Shown piece by piece: positions 23,956 through 31,988 of a stretch of 37,204 nucleotides of DNA; positions within the stretch are counted from its first letter, which is position 1, and every line of letters starts with the position of its first letter. Source of the stretch: an uncultured Alphaproteobacteria bacterium. GTDB taxonomy: Bacteria; Pseudomonadota; Alphaproteobacteria; RF32; CAG-239. Position numbers and translations under genes: made by a program. The stretch lies in assembly GCA_900540425.1 (NCBI GenBank), contig UQFU01000008.1:1-37204 (forward strand). Direction: 5' to 3'. Under the pieces are notes generated by a model. The model was not told the DNA's origin. It saw only the letters and a program-made list of their open reading frames with translations, and ran no database searches.

Positions 23956-26244
23956 TTACAGCACTTCGCGGCGTCCGACATGGTCAGCGGCGCTGATAAT
24001 GCCTTCGGCTTCCATCTTGTCAATCAGTGAGGCAGCGCGGTTGTAACCAATGCGGAGTTTGCGCTGAATGTAACTGGTGGAAGCTTTTTTGTCGGCCTGA
24101 ACAATGGCAACTGCCTGAGCATACAAGTCTTCATCGCTGCCGCTGCCAAAGTCGCCTTTGTCAAAAACAGTACCGGAATCTTTTTCGTTCAACTCGCCTT
24201 CGGTGACGCCTTCAACATACTCCGGTTCTTTTTGCGATTTCAGAAATTCGACGATTTCCTCAATTTCCGGATCTTTGATATAGCCGGCATGGATACGGGT
24301 TGGGCGTTGGCCGGCCGGCATGTAAAGCATATCGCCCATGCCGAGCAGCTGTTCGGCGCCTTGTTCGCCCAAAATGGTACGGCTGTCGATTTTTGAGGTT
24401 ACCTGAAAACTGATGCGGGTCGGGAAATTGGCTTTGATTGTGCCGGTGATGACGTCGACGGAAGGACGCTGGGTAGACATAATCAGGTGCAGCCCGGCGG
24501 CGCGCGCCATTTGGGCGAGGCGCTGAATGGCGGCTTCGACATCTTTGCCGGCAACTAACATTAAATCGGCCATTTCATCGACGATAATCACAATATAGGG
24601 CAGCGGCGTGAGGTCAAGCTCCTGTTCTTCATAAATCGGCTTGCCGGTTTCCATGTCGAATCCGGTCTGGACCGTCCGTTTGACAGTTTGGCCGCTGGCT
24701 TTGAGTTCTTTCAGCTTTTGATTATAGCCGGAGATGTTGCGGACATTCAGCTGTGCCATGGCGCGGTAGCGGTCTTCCATTTCCTTAACCGCCCATTTGA
24801 GCCCGATAACCGCTTTGGCCGGGTCGGTAATGACCGGGGTCAGAAGGTGGGGAATGCCGTTATAGACTGAAAATTCAAGCATTTTGGGGTCAATCATAAT
24901 CAGTTTGCATTCATCGGGGCGCATTTTGTAAAGCAGGGAGACAATCATGGTATTGACGCCGACGGATTTACCGGAACCGGTTGTGCCGGCGACCAGAAGG
25001 TGCGGCATTTTGGCGAGGTCGGCATAGATGTTGCGGCCGCCGATGTCTTTACCGAGCGTAACGGTGAGGGCGCCTTTGGCATTGCGGAATTCGTCGGTGT
25101 CGATGAGTTCGCGGAAGTAGACGATTTCGCGGGTGGGGTTCGGCATTTCGATGCCGATGGTATTGCTGCCGGGAACAACGGCAATGCGCACCGAAACGGC
25201 GCTCATGGAGCGGGCAATATCGTCGGCCAGTCCGATGACGCGGGCGGTTTTGGTGCCGGGGGCGGGTTCAAGCTCATAGAGGGTAACGACCGGGCCGGGG
25301 CGGATTTTGACGATTTTGCCGTTAACGCCGAATTCCTGCAAAACGTTTTCCAAGTCGCCGGCGATTTTTTCCAGTTCTTTTTCGTTCATGTGGTTGGCGT
25401 TGTACGATTTGGGTTTGGTCAGGATATCAACGCCGGGGTATTGATAATTATCATCGGGGCCGGAACGGTCAACCGGCAGTTTTTCGGTTTTTTCTTTGGC
25501 TGCGGTTTTTTTGTTTTCGGCCGGTTTGTCTTCTTTAAGTTTGGGTTCTTTGCGTTCGCGCGGCGTTTTGGTTTTGGCGATGCGGGAGGGTTTTTCGTTG
25601 TCGGCACCGCGGCGGAAGTTGAAGACGGTTTTGAGAGCATTCCACAGCCAAACGACGGCGATTTTGGCACCGCGGCAGACTTTGCGGGAGGCATTGAACC
25701 AGTTGCGGAAAGTGATGCCGGCGGCGAGGTCAAAAGCCAGCAAGCTTAAGATAAAGAAGATTGCCGCAAGAATGTGTTTGCCGTAAGCGTAAACGTAAAC
25801 ATTGCTGAAAAGGGTCAAAAACTGCCGGGCGAAAAATTTCCCGATATTGCCGCCCGGCTGGAAAACGCCGAAATATTGCGGCAGCAGCCCCAAAAAAGCG
25901 GCAAAAAAGACGGTTCCGCTCAAAAAGGCAAAAATTCTGATGTATTTGTGCGGAAAGCCGCGCAACCGGAAAATATCATATCCCCAAGAAAGCGGGGCAA
26001 CCAAAAACACCGGAAGCGCCAGCCCGAACCAAACCAGGCAGATTTCGGCTGCCGAAGCTCCGAAAAAGCCAAGGTAATTTTTGATTTCGCCGTGTCCGGC
26101 GGCAGTAAGGCTGTTGTCGGAAGAGTGGTAGAAAAAACAGCTCAGCAAAACCAGGCCGCAAAACAGCATCAGCAAGGCGCCAAAACTGCGGCGGGTGATT
26201 TTTTGCAATAAGGTTAAGCTTTTTTTGTTTTTAGTCCGTGCCAT
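23956..26244 (-). CDS. ftsK: DNA translocase FtsK
   Basis: FtsK anchors at the division septum and pumps DNA so that XerCD can resolve chromosomes at dif. The 762-residue protein has four N-terminal membrane helices (about 15-185) and a short charged linker rich in Lys, Glu and Pro (about 205-270). The motor has the alpha-domain (NVLQEFGVNGKIVKIRPGPVVTLYELEPAPG), Walker A AGTTGSGKS, Walker B LIMIDPKML, and IVDEMADLM with STQRPSVDVITG. A C-terminal gamma winged helix (DKKASTSYIQRKLRIGYNRAASLIDKMEAEGI) reads polar sequences. The protein ends VGRREVL. It converges on the 900-aa gene with a 3-nt gap. Confidence 0.96.
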   Translation of the reverse strand: MARTKNKKSLTLLQKITRRSFGALLMLFCGLVLLSCFFYHSSDNSLTAAGHGEIKNYLGFFGASAAEICLVWFGLALPVFLVAPLSWGYDIFRLRGFPHKYIRIFAFLSGTVFFAAFLGLLPQYFGVFQPGGNIGKFFARQFLTLFSNVYVYAYGKHILAAIFFILSLLAFDLAAGITFRNWFNASRKVCRGAKIAVVWLWNALKTVFNFRRGADNEKPSRIAKTKTPRERKEPKLKEDKPAENKKTAAKEKTEKLPVDRSGPDDNYQYPGVDILTKPKSYNANHMNEKELEKIAGDLENVLQEFGVNGKIVKIRPGPVVTLYELEPAPGTKTARVIGLADDIARSMSAVSVRIAVVPGSNTIGIEMPNPTREIVYFRELIDTDEFRNAKGALTVTLGKDIGGRNIYADLAKMPHLLVAGTTGSGKSVGVNTMIVSLLYKMRPDECKLIMIDPKMLEFSVYNGIPHLLTPVITDPAKAVIGLKWAVKEMEDRYRAMAQLNVRNISGYNQKLKELKASGQTVKRTVQTGFDMETGKPIYEEQELDLTPLPYIVIIVDEMADLMLVAGKDVEAAIQRLAQMARAAGLHLIMSTQRPSVDVITGTIKANFPTRISFQVTSKIDSRTILGEQGAEQLLGMGDMLYMPAGQRPTRIHAGYIKDPEIEEIVEFLKSQKEPEYVEGVTEGELNEKDSGTVFDKGDFGSGSDEDLYAQAVAIVQADKKASTSYIQRKLRIGYNRAASLIDKMEAEGIISAADHVGRREVL

Positions 26245-26303
26245 TTTTTTTGTTCCATATCCAGATTGGAGGTGATTATAGCCGCTAATTTCTCAAGAAA
26301 TGT

Positions 26304-26732
26304 TTAATTTTGCGCATATTCCGGCTTGGATTTTTCCTGCTCGATCGCATTTTTAATGCTGGCGGCGGTTTTTTCGGCTTCGTCTGCCGGATAGGGTTCG
26401 GAATGATTGTTCCAGACGGTGGTCGGCCAGTCGGGGTCGCCTTCTTTGCGGCAGAGGATGTGGACATGCAGCTGCGGAGTTTTGTTGCCGATCATGGCCA
26501 CATTGGTTTGGTCGTGGGGAAAAAGCTCTGTCATCACCTTTTCGCACAGCGCCATTTCGCGCATCAGCTGAAGGCGGTCCTCCATAGATAAAAAGGTCAT
26601 ATTTTTGGCGTTTTCGCGTTTGGGAACCAGAAAAATCCAGGGGTAAAAACGGTTATTTTCAAACAGGACTTTGCATAATTTCAATTCTGTGACCGGAATT
26701 TTTTTTGCCAGTCCGGGAACCAGTTCAAACAT
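26304..26732 (-). CDS. HIT-family nucleotide hydrolase/transferase
   Basis: A 142-residue histidine-triad protein. QLHVHILCRKEGDPDWPTTVW carries the triad-like HxHxx motif, with leucine where the third His often stands, followed by the GDPDWP-VW block typical of an Ap4A-hydrolase-like proteobacterial HIT branch. The front half (FYPWIFLVPKRENAKNMTFLSMEDR) is the usual HIT fold with nucleotide-contacting residues. ATG 26732 follows AAGGAG at proper spacing; an ORF start 54 nt earlier lacks one. It is upstream of ftsK on the same strand and divergent from fabD. Substrate unknown. Confidence 0.88.
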   Translation of the reverse strand: MFELVPGLAKKIPVTELKLCKVLFENNRFYPWIFLVPKRENAKNMTFLSMEDRLQLMREMALCEKVMTELFPHDQTNVAMIGNKTPQLHVHILCRKEGDPDWPTTVWNNHSEPYPADEAEKTAASIKNAIEQEKSKPEYAQN

Positions 26733-26835
26733 TGGCGGATACTCCTTTGCGTCGCATAAGCTTGGTTTTTGTCTTGACTTTAACACAATAATAGATATTG
26801 ATTAATCGAATGTTAATAATAAAAAAGAGGTATGG

Positions 26836-27780
26836 ATGAAATATGCTTTTGTATTCCCGGGCCAGGGCTCCCAGTTCGTGGGCATGGGAAAAGAATTAGC
26901 CGAAACTTTTAAGCCGGCTAAGGAAGTATTTCAGGAAGTTAATGACGCTCTTTCCCAAGATTTGTTTAAGATTATGTGCGAAGGGCCGGAAAGCGAACTG
27001 ACGCTGACCGCCAATGCGCAGCCGGCTTTGATGGCTCATTCAATGGCGGTTGTCAGGGTTTTGGAAAAAGAATTCGGAATTAAACTCAAAGACAGGGCCG
27101 CGTTTGTGGCCGGGCATTCGCTGGGCGAGTATTCGGCAGCCTGTGCCGCCGGAGTGTTCTCTCTGGCTGATACGGCTCGTTTGCTGCGTATTCGCGGTGA
27201 AGCGATGCAGCAGGCAGTTCCGGTCGGACTGGGCGGAATGGCCGCCGTTTTGGGCGTTTCTTTCAAAGATGTCGAGGCTTTGGCCGAGGCTTGCGCCGAG
27301 GGCGGAAACATTTGCGTGGCCGCCAATGACAATGCCGATGGGCAGGTGGTGTTGAGCGGGCATATGGAAGCGATTGACCGGGCGGTGGAGCTGGCTCCCG
27401 AATTTGGCGCCAAACGTTGTATCAAACTTCCGGTCAGCGCCCCGTTCCACAGTCCCCTGATGGAACCGGCCGCTTTGGTTATGGCCGACGCTTTGGGAAA
27501 AGTTGAATCCCATAAGCCCGAAATTCCGCTGATTTCAAATGTTTTGGCTTATGCTGTTGACGATGAAAAAGAAATTGTGCAAAATCTGATTAAGCAGGTG
27601 ACCGGTTCGGTTCGCTGGCGCGAAACGGTTTTGTATCTGAAAGAGCAAGGCGTAACCGATGTGGTTGAGCTTGGCGCCGGAAAAGTACTTTCGGGTATTG
27701 TTAAAAGAAGCGATAAGGAAATGAAAGCGGTTTCCGCCGGTTCGGCCGCGGAAATCGAAATGCTGGCTAACAGCTTGTAA
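26836..27780 (+). CDS. fabD: malonyl-CoA:ACP transacylase
   Basis: FabD loads malonyl groups from CoA onto acyl carrier protein for fatty-acid synthesis. The 314-residue protein opens MKYAFVFPGQGSQFVGMGKEL and has the nucleophilic-elbow GHSLGEYSA with Ser 95, the active-site His in PVSAPFHSPLM (about 204) and a GSVRWRETV segment typical of the family. Length is normal. GAGGT precedes the start. It forms a two-gene operon with fabG, 22 nt downstream. Confidence 0.97.
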   Translation: MKYAFVFPGQGSQFVGMGKELAETFKPAKEVFQEVNDALSQDLFKIMCEGPESELTLTANAQPALMAHSMAVVRVLEKEFGIKLKDRAAFVAGHSLGEYSAACAAGVFSLADTARLLRIRGEAMQQAVPVGLGGMAAVLGVSFKDVEALAEACAEGGNICVAANDNADGQVVLSGHMEAIDRAVELAPEFGAKRCIKLPVSAPFHSPLMEPAALVMADALGKVESHKPEIPLISNVLAYAVDDEKEIVQNLIKQVTGSVRWRETVLYLKEQGVTDVVELGAGKVLSGIVKRSDKEMKAVSAGSAAEIEMLANSL

Positions 27781-27802
27781 TTAACTTAATTGGAGATAAA
27801 AT

Positions 27803-28540
27803 ATGTTTAGACTTGATGGAAAAGTTGCTTTGATTACCGGTGCTGCCGGCGGTTTAGGCGATAAGATTGCCCGTACCCTGCATGCTCAGGGTGCAGTTTT
27901 GGCTCTGACCGACATGCGTGCGGAACCGATGGAAAAACTCAAAGCCGAGCTGGGCGGCAATGTTGAAGTTTTTGTTGCTAATCTGACCAATCCGGAAGAT
28001 GTTAAGAATCTGGTTAAGAATGTGGAAGAAAAACTCGGCCGTATTGATATTTTGGTCAACAATGCCGGTTTGACCCGCGACAATCTCTTTATCCGCATGA
28101 GCGACGAAGATTGGCAGTTGGTTCTTGACGTTAACCTTTCTGCCGGTTTCAAACTGGCAAAAGCAGCCGTTCGCGGCATGATGAAACGCCATTTTGGCCG
28201 TATTATCGGCATTGCTTCGGTTGTCGGTGTTACCGGTAATGCCGGTCAGGCCAATTATTCCGCTTCTAAGGCCGGTATGATTGCCATGAACAAGTGTTTG
28301 GCTCAGGAGGTCGGTTCCCGCGGAATTACCGTTAACTCGATTGCTCCGGGTTTTATCCGCACGCCAATGACCGATGTTCTTCCGGAAGACGTCAAGGCTG
28401 CATTGTTGGCAAAGATTCCTGAAGGCAAGCTTGGCGAAGCGCAGGATATTGCCAATGTTGTTGCTTTCCTGGCATCTGACGAAGCCCAATATATTACCGG
28501 CCAGACGATTAATATTAATGGCGGTATGGCAATGATCTAA
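27803..28540 (+). CDS. fabG: 3-oxoacyl-ACP reductase
   Basis: FabG reduces 3-oxoacyl-ACP with NADPH in each elongation cycle. The 245-residue short-chain dehydrogenase has the cofactor loop TGAAGGLG (12-19), NNAG (86-89), and the catalytic set Asn 111, Ser 139, Tyr 152 and Lys 156 (NYSASKAGM). GFIRTPMTDVLPEDVK and the terminal ITGQTININGGMAMI are FabG hallmarks. GGAGAT is the ribosome-binding site. In most proteobacteria acpP and fabF follow. Here the stop codon is immediately followed by, and partly inside, a palindromic repeat. Confidence 0.97.
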   Translation: MFRLDGKVALITGAAGGLGDKIARTLHAQGAVLALTDMRAEPMEKLKAELGGNVEVFVANLTNPEDVKNLVKNVEEKLGRIDILVNNAGLTRDNLFIRMSDEDWQLVLDVNLSAGFKLAKAAVRGMMKRHFGRIIGIASVVGVTGNAGQANYSASKAGMIAMNKCLAQEVGSRGITVNSIAPGFIRTPMTDVLPEDVKAALLAKIPEGKLGEAQDIANVVAFLASDEAQYITGQTININGGMAMI

Positions 28541-28677
28541 TTAAGAGTTCAGTATTTGGACTTCTAACGCGAAAAACTGCGGAACGGTCAAAATTCACGT
28601 ATTTCTATATACGCTAAAATTTTGACCGTTTTGTTTTCCGCGTTATAATCCTCAAATCTTGAACTTTTAATAAAAGA
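28534..28677 (+). repeat. palindromic element copy C1 (after fabG)
   Basis: The palindrome's strong part is 28541-28670 (TTAAGAGTTC with GAACTTTTAA), and complementarity extends to GATC on both ends (28534-28537 and 28674-28677), so the left arm includes the fabG stop codon. Inner arms AACGGTCAAAATT (28583-28595) and AATTTTGACCGTT (28618-28630) are a perfect 13-bp match. AACGCG pairs with CGCGTT further out. The family core occupies 28597-28615. It can act as a large hairpin at the end of the fabDG mRNA. Confidence 0.85.
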
Positions 28678-28792
28678 TCGTCTAGCGGTTTATTAGAGCG
28701 ATTTTACGGGGAACTCAACAAACCCACGTATTTCTATATACGCTAGGGTTTGTTTCGCCCCTAGAAATCACTCTACTAATTCCACTAGGTGA
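28678..28792 (+). repeat. palindromic element copy C2
   Basis: A 115-bp palindrome abutting C1. Outer arms TC..CTAG.GG pair with CC.CTAG..GA, then ATTAGAG and GATTT with AAATC and CTCTACTAAT, then CGGGG with CCCC. The inner arm ACAAACCC pairs with GGGTTTGT around the core (28729-28747). The core is identical to that in C1, while the arms next to it are unrelated to C1 but partly match copy A (TAGCGG, TTATTAGAGC, TTTCGCCC). Confidence 0.83.
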
Positions 28793-28819
28793 GTTTTTAC
28801 ACCAAAACTCGTATTAAGA

Positions 28820-28955
28820 TAACCGTCACCTCTTTCCCCACATCTGTCACTCCGGCCTCCGAACCGGAGTCCAGGTCGATGAATCAGCCTTTTTGTAAAC
28901 CTGGATGCCAGATTAAATCCGGCATGACAGAGAGAAGAGAGGGCGGGGTGATAGT
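28820..28955. repeat. second repeat type: GTCA...TGAC three-way-junction palindrome
   Basis: TCTGTCA (28843-28849) pairs with TGACAGA (28925-28931). Inside it sit CTCCGG/CCGGAG (28850-28855, 28864-28869), CCAGGT/ACCTGG (28871-28876, 28899-28904) and ATGCC/GGCAT (28905-28909, 28921-28925) with GAT/ATC. CACC/GGTG extend the outer edge. This is the general form of the GTCATnCCGG...CCGGnATCCAGG repeats scattered through many alphaproteobacterial genomes. It is unrelated to the C1/C2 family. Confidence 0.75.
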
Positions 28956-28981
28956 ATTGTGAGAAAGTGTGTGCTGAAGCG

Positions 28982-29239
28982 TTATGTTATTTCTTTTTTC
29001 TTAAGTTTAACGCTTATTTTGTATTGGTATTTGTAGGCGACATAGTGGAGGAAAGACAATTCGAGATTGGCAAAGTTTCCGCTTTCGAGGGCAATGAGGT
29101 ATTCTTGAGAACGTCCTAACAATTTGGCGGCTTCGGCGATGTTTAATTTGCAGTTGGTTCTGATTTGCCGCAGCCGGTTGCCGAGGCTATGGCGAAAATG
29201 GCGCAGGCTTTGCTGCCGGGCGTGATTTTTTTTGGTCAT
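28982..29239 (-). CDS. small XRE-type helix-turn-helix protein
   Basis: An 85-residue protein with a basic N-terminus and a Cro/C1-type helix-turn-helix at about 18-58 (GNRLRQIRTNCKLNIAEAAKLLGRSQEYLIALESGNFANL). It ends in a short helix and a basic tail (YQYKISVKLKKKEIT). A good AAAGGGAG ribosome-binding site lies 8 nt before the ATG. It probably binds DNA as a dimer; target unknown. It stands alone between the repeats and a structured upstream region whose last hairpin is a terminator on this strand, so its expression may be controlled by that leader. Confidence 0.8.
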   Translation of the reverse strand: MTKKNHARQQSLRHFRHSLGNRLRQIRTNCKLNIAEAAKLLGRSQEYLIALESGNFANLELSFLHYVAYKYQYKISVKLKKKEIT

Positions 29240-29264
29240 GGTTCTAAACTCCCTTTAGGTTTCC

Positions 29265-29435
29265 GGTTAAAAAGAAACCTCCTCAAAAGCCTTTGAGGAG
29301 GGGAGTTAGCAACTGTAAGAGAACAGCCTGGGTTATTCGACATATAAATATGCTTATATCCCCAGCTCCCCATAAAAGGAGTTGTTCTTTTCTCTTAAGG
29401 AGTTGCTACACTCCGCATCCGGCTCTCCCGGATGC
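29265..29435 (-). ncRNA. candidate structured RNA or attenuating leader upstream of the XRE gene
   Basis: Three stem-loops abut with almost no unpaired bases. The first is GCATCCGG/CCGGATGC (29415-29422, 29428-29435). The second is a rod in which 29302-29326 pairs with 29387-29414 over about 24 bp, topped by CTGGG/CCCAG (29328-29332, 29361-29365), CATAT/ATATG and CTCC/GGAG. The third is a 10-bp hairpin, CCTCCTCAAA/TTTGAGGAGG (29278-29287, 29292-29301). On the minus strand the last hairpin is followed by TTTCTTTTT, so the RNA would run right to left and end there. No known RNA family is recognised. Confidence 0.4.
29268..29301 (-). terminator. intrinsic terminator before the XRE gene
   Basis: The 10-bp perfect stem at 29278-29301 is followed on the minus strand by a T-rich tract (29277-29268). 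A second possible hairpin, AGGTTTC/GAAACCT (29257-29263, 29274-29280), overlaps its base, so the two partly exclude each other, as in an attenuator. Confidence 0.6.
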
Positions 29436-29497
29436 AGAAACAAGATTAATGCAAATCCGGCAAAATGCAAGGGGAATTTTTTGCGAGAGGGTAGGCT

Positions 29498-29525
29498 AAA
29501 AAAAGCCCCGGATAGTATTCGGGGC
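29498..29525 (-). terminator. intrinsic terminator of the SDR gene
   Basis: GCCCCG (29505-29510) pairs with CGGGGC (29520-29525). On the minus strand the hairpin is followed by seven T's, 26 nt after the SDR stop codon. Confidence 0.85.
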
Positions 29526-29550
29526 ACGGTTATTGGTGTTGGACAAGTTT

Positions 29551-30321
29551 TTAGACCTTATGCGGCAAGCGGTTATAGATGAATTCGCTTATCCGGTTGG
29601 GCAAGACTGACATGAACCAAGCGGCAAATCTGACCGGCCAGGGGAAAGCAATTAATCCGACATTCCGGTCAATTTGTTGGGCAATGACGGCTGCCGCTTT
29701 ATCGGTTTCCCAAAAGAAGGGCATCGGACAAGTGTTTTGGTCTGTAATGCGGGAACGGACAAAACCCGGGCAGATGACGCTGACTTTGATTTTGTCACGG
29801 CGCAAGTCGCCGCGCAGCGCTTCGCCCCAAGCTTTGACGCAGGCTTTGGAGGCGCTGTACGAGGGGCAGCTCGGCAGTCCGTGATAACCGGCGATGGAAC
29901 TGATGATGGCAATGGCTTTGCGCTTGTCTTCGGACTTGTCGCGGCTGCGGTAAATCTCTATGGCCGGAAGGACGCTATTAACCACGCCGTTAATATTGGT
30001 ATTGAATGTATTATAGATATTTTCGTCGGTTTCTTGCAGAGTAGCGACGCCGGCGTTGGCAATGACCAAATGCAGCGGCGCATTCTGGTTGCACATGGAA
30101 ATCCAATTCTTAATGGCGCTGCGGTTGGTTACGTCTATGACGCAGGGATAAATGGAGGCGCCGTATTGGAGACATTCGTTTTGGACTTCGGTAAGACGTT
30201 CAAAGTTGCGTCCGCAGATAAAAAGGTTTTTGGCGCCGTTACGGGCGTAATAAACGGCTAATGCCCGGCCAATGCCGCTGCTGGCGCCGGTGATTAAGAT
30301 ATTTTCCGCATTTTTTATCAT
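29551..30321 (-). CDS. short-chain dehydrogenase/reductase
   Basis: A 256-residue classical SDR enzyme with a Rossmann fold: cofactor loop TGASSGIG (13-20), CGRN after beta-2 (favouring NADP), NAG (about 89-91), catalytic Ser in ISSIAG, and YSASK with Tyr and Lys. GFVRSRIT follows. The C-terminal 50 residues (LIAFPWPVRFAAWFMSVLPNRISEFIYNRLP) are hydrophobic and aromatic, as in SDRs that associate with membranes or lipid substrates. Substrate unknown. It is monocistronic with its own terminator and divergent from yicC. Confidence 0.88.
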   Translation of the reverse strand: MIKNAENILITGASSGIGRALAVYYARNGAKNLFICGRNFERLTEVQNECLQYGASIYPCVIDVTNRSAIKNWISMCNQNAPLHLVIANAGVATLQETDENIYNTFNTNINGVVNSVLPAIEIYRSRDKSEDKRKAIAIISSIAGYHGLPSCPSYSASKACVKAWGEALRGDLRRDKIKVSVICPGFVRSRITDQNTCPMPFFWETDKAAAVIAQQIDRNVGLIAFPWPVRFAAWFMSVLPNRISEFIYNRLPHKV

Positions 30322-30396
30322 TTTTAATCCTGAGTTAAGGTTTCGTCTTTATAATCCAAAGTATAATATAAAAAATCTGATTTGAGGAGTGTTATT

Positions 30397-31302
30397 TTGT
30401 ATATATCCAGTATGACCGGTTTTGCACGTACCGGCGGTACGTTCCGGATCAGAGAAACGGATTATTCCTGGTTTTGGGAAGTCAAGTCGGTGAACGGCAA
30501 GTATTTGGAGGTCAAGACCAAGCTGCCGGTATGGTTAGACGGCATGAGCCAGTCGGTTAAGAATCTGGCCGGCGAATATTTGTCGCGGGGAAATGTTTAT
30601 GCCTCGCTGGAAATTACGGCGTCAAACAGCGAACCGGAACTGAAAATCAATGAACAGCTGCTGCAAAAAATTATTCGTCAGGCGGTGATGATGTATCAGG
30701 AAAATCCGGAACTGATGCAGAAGCCGAATCCGGCGGAACTGTTAGGCATCAGGGGCGTGGCAGAGCTGGAGGAAAATCGTCTGGACGAGCGGGAAATGGC
30801 CGAGCTGCAATCGGAGATTTTGGAAACTTTTGCCCAGGCGGGAGAGGCTTTGCAGCAGGATCGTCAGGCCGAAGGCGAAAAAATTACGGCGGCATTACGG
30901 GAAATCATTTTTAAAATTAACGAAGTTGTCGTTCGGGCGGAGCAGATTGCAGACGCAATGCCCGTCCGCTTGAAAGAAAAACTGCAACAGCAGGTGGCTC
31001 TTTTGCTGGAACCTTCAAACCAAATCAGCGAGGAGCGGCTGGCGCAAGAAGTTGTTTTGTATGTGACAAAAGCGGATATTCGCGAAGAAATCGACCGGTT
31101 GAAAGCGCATATCAAGACCGCGGGAGAACTTTTGAACGGCGGCGGCGCTGTCGGGCGGCGCCTTGACTTCCTGTGTCAGGAGCTGAACCGCGAAACCAAT
31201 ACCGTTTGTTCAAAATCAGGCGATATCGGGCTGACCAACTGCGGCATGGAGCTTAAGGCGCTGATTGAACAATTCAGAGAACAAGTCCAAAATATTGAGT
31301 GA
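30397..31302 (+). CDS. yicC: YicC-family endoribonuclease
   Basis: YicC proteins are endoribonucleases implicated in small-RNA turnover. The 301-residue protein starts MYISSMTGFAR, the near-invariant family beginning. It continues with FWEVKSVNGKYLEVKTKLP and ends in the conserved DUF1732 block (REEIDRLKAHIKTAGELLNGGGAVGRRLDFLCQELNRETNTVCSKSGD). The start is a TTG at 30397 with GAGGAG at 30384-30389; the reading from TTG 30382 would put the ribosome-binding site inside the gene. It is followed after 8 nt by gmk, the usual partner. Confidence 0.94.
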   Translation: MYISSMTGFARTGGTFRIRETDYSWFWEVKSVNGKYLEVKTKLPVWLDGMSQSVKNLAGEYLSRGNVYASLEITASNSEPELKINEQLLQKIIRQAVMMYQENPELMQKPNPAELLGIRGVAELEENRLDEREMAELQSEILETFAQAGEALQQDRQAEGEKITAALREIIFKINEVVVRAEQIADAMPVRLKEKLQQQVALLLEPSNQISEERLAQEVVLYVTKADIREEIDRLKAHIKTAGELLNGGGAVGRRLDFLCQELNRETNTVCSKSGDIGLTNCGMELKALIEQFREQVQNIE

Positions 31303-31310
31303 GGTGTGTT

Positions 31311-31988
31311 ATGGATGAAATTATTGATAATCTCAAGCGAGTGCGCAAAGGGGCAATGTTTATTATTGAGGCGCCTTCGGGAACCGGGAAGAGCGCCGTG
31401 GTCAAAGAGCTTTTGGCCCGTGATCCGAATATTAAGTTTTCGGTTTCGGTGACGACCCGGCAGAAACGTCCGGGCGAAGTTGACGGCGTTGATTATATTT
31501 TTGTGACCGATGAACAGTATGATCAGTTTTTGGCGCAGGACGCTTTTTATGAACATGTCGAATCTCAATATTCGGCGCGTTACGGTACCCTGCGTTCGGA
31601 AGTGGACAGCTTTATTAATGTCGGTCAGGACGTCTTGTTTGACATTGACTGGGCCGGTGCCAGAGAGATGAGGGAAAAGGCCGGAGACGACGTGGTAACG
31701 ATTTATCTGCTGCCGCCTTCGATTAAGGAGCTGCGCCGCCGGCTGGAGAACCGCGGCACCGACTCTCAGGAGGTGATTGAAAAACGCATGGGAATTATTC
31801 TGGACAAGATTATCCATTGGGACGAGTTTGATTATGTCATTGTCAATGTTGATTTGGAAGAGACAATCAAAAAAGTTCAGAAGATTATTTCCTGCGAGCG
31901 CATGAAGAGAGTCCGTCAAGTCGGTTTGAAGCGTTTTGTAAAAGAACTGATGAAGGAAGCGGAAGAGGACAAGGCGGCCCGCAGCTAA
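31311..31988 (+). CDS. gmk: guanylate kinase
   Basis: The enzyme phosphorylates GMP to GDP. The 225-residue protein has the P-loop EAPSGTGKS (about 20-28; the usual first residue Gly is Ala here), the GMP-binding SVTTRQKRPGEVDGVDYIFV, EHVESQYSARYGT, DIDWAGARE and LLPPSIKELRRRLENRGTDS lid segments. An ATG with GAGG 5-8 nt upstream fixes the start at 31311; a GTG 12 nt earlier overlaps the yicC stop. The last 15 residues are a charged extension. It overlaps the convergent gene by 4 nt. Confidence 0.95.
   Translation: MDEIIDNLKRVRKGAMFIIEAPSGTGKSAVVKELLARDPNIKFSVSVTTRQKRPGEVDGVDYIFVTDEQYDQFLAQDAFYEHVESQYSARYGTLRSEVDSFINVGQDVLFDIDWAGAREMREKAGDDVVTIYLLPPSIKELRRRLENRGTDSQEVIEKRMGIILDKIIHWDEFDYVIVNVDLEETIKKVQKIISCERMKRVRQVGLKRFVKELMKEAEEDKAARS

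Noticed and set aside
25000..25749. 249-codon plus-strand ORF opposite ftsK
   Set aside because: It is an antisense shadow: glycine/phenylalanine-rich and of low complexity, while the minus strand encodes well-conserved FtsK motifs over the same bases.
26774..26803. TTGACT (26774-26779) as a fabD promoter -35
   Set aside because: No convincing -10 box occurs at 16-18 nt spacing; the best candidates match the consensus in only three positions.
29293..29499. Plus-strand ORF of 68 codons between the XRE and SDR genes
   Set aside because: It runs through the stem-loop region, has no ribosome-binding site, and its composition is dictated by the palindromes; a structured RNA explains the sequence better.
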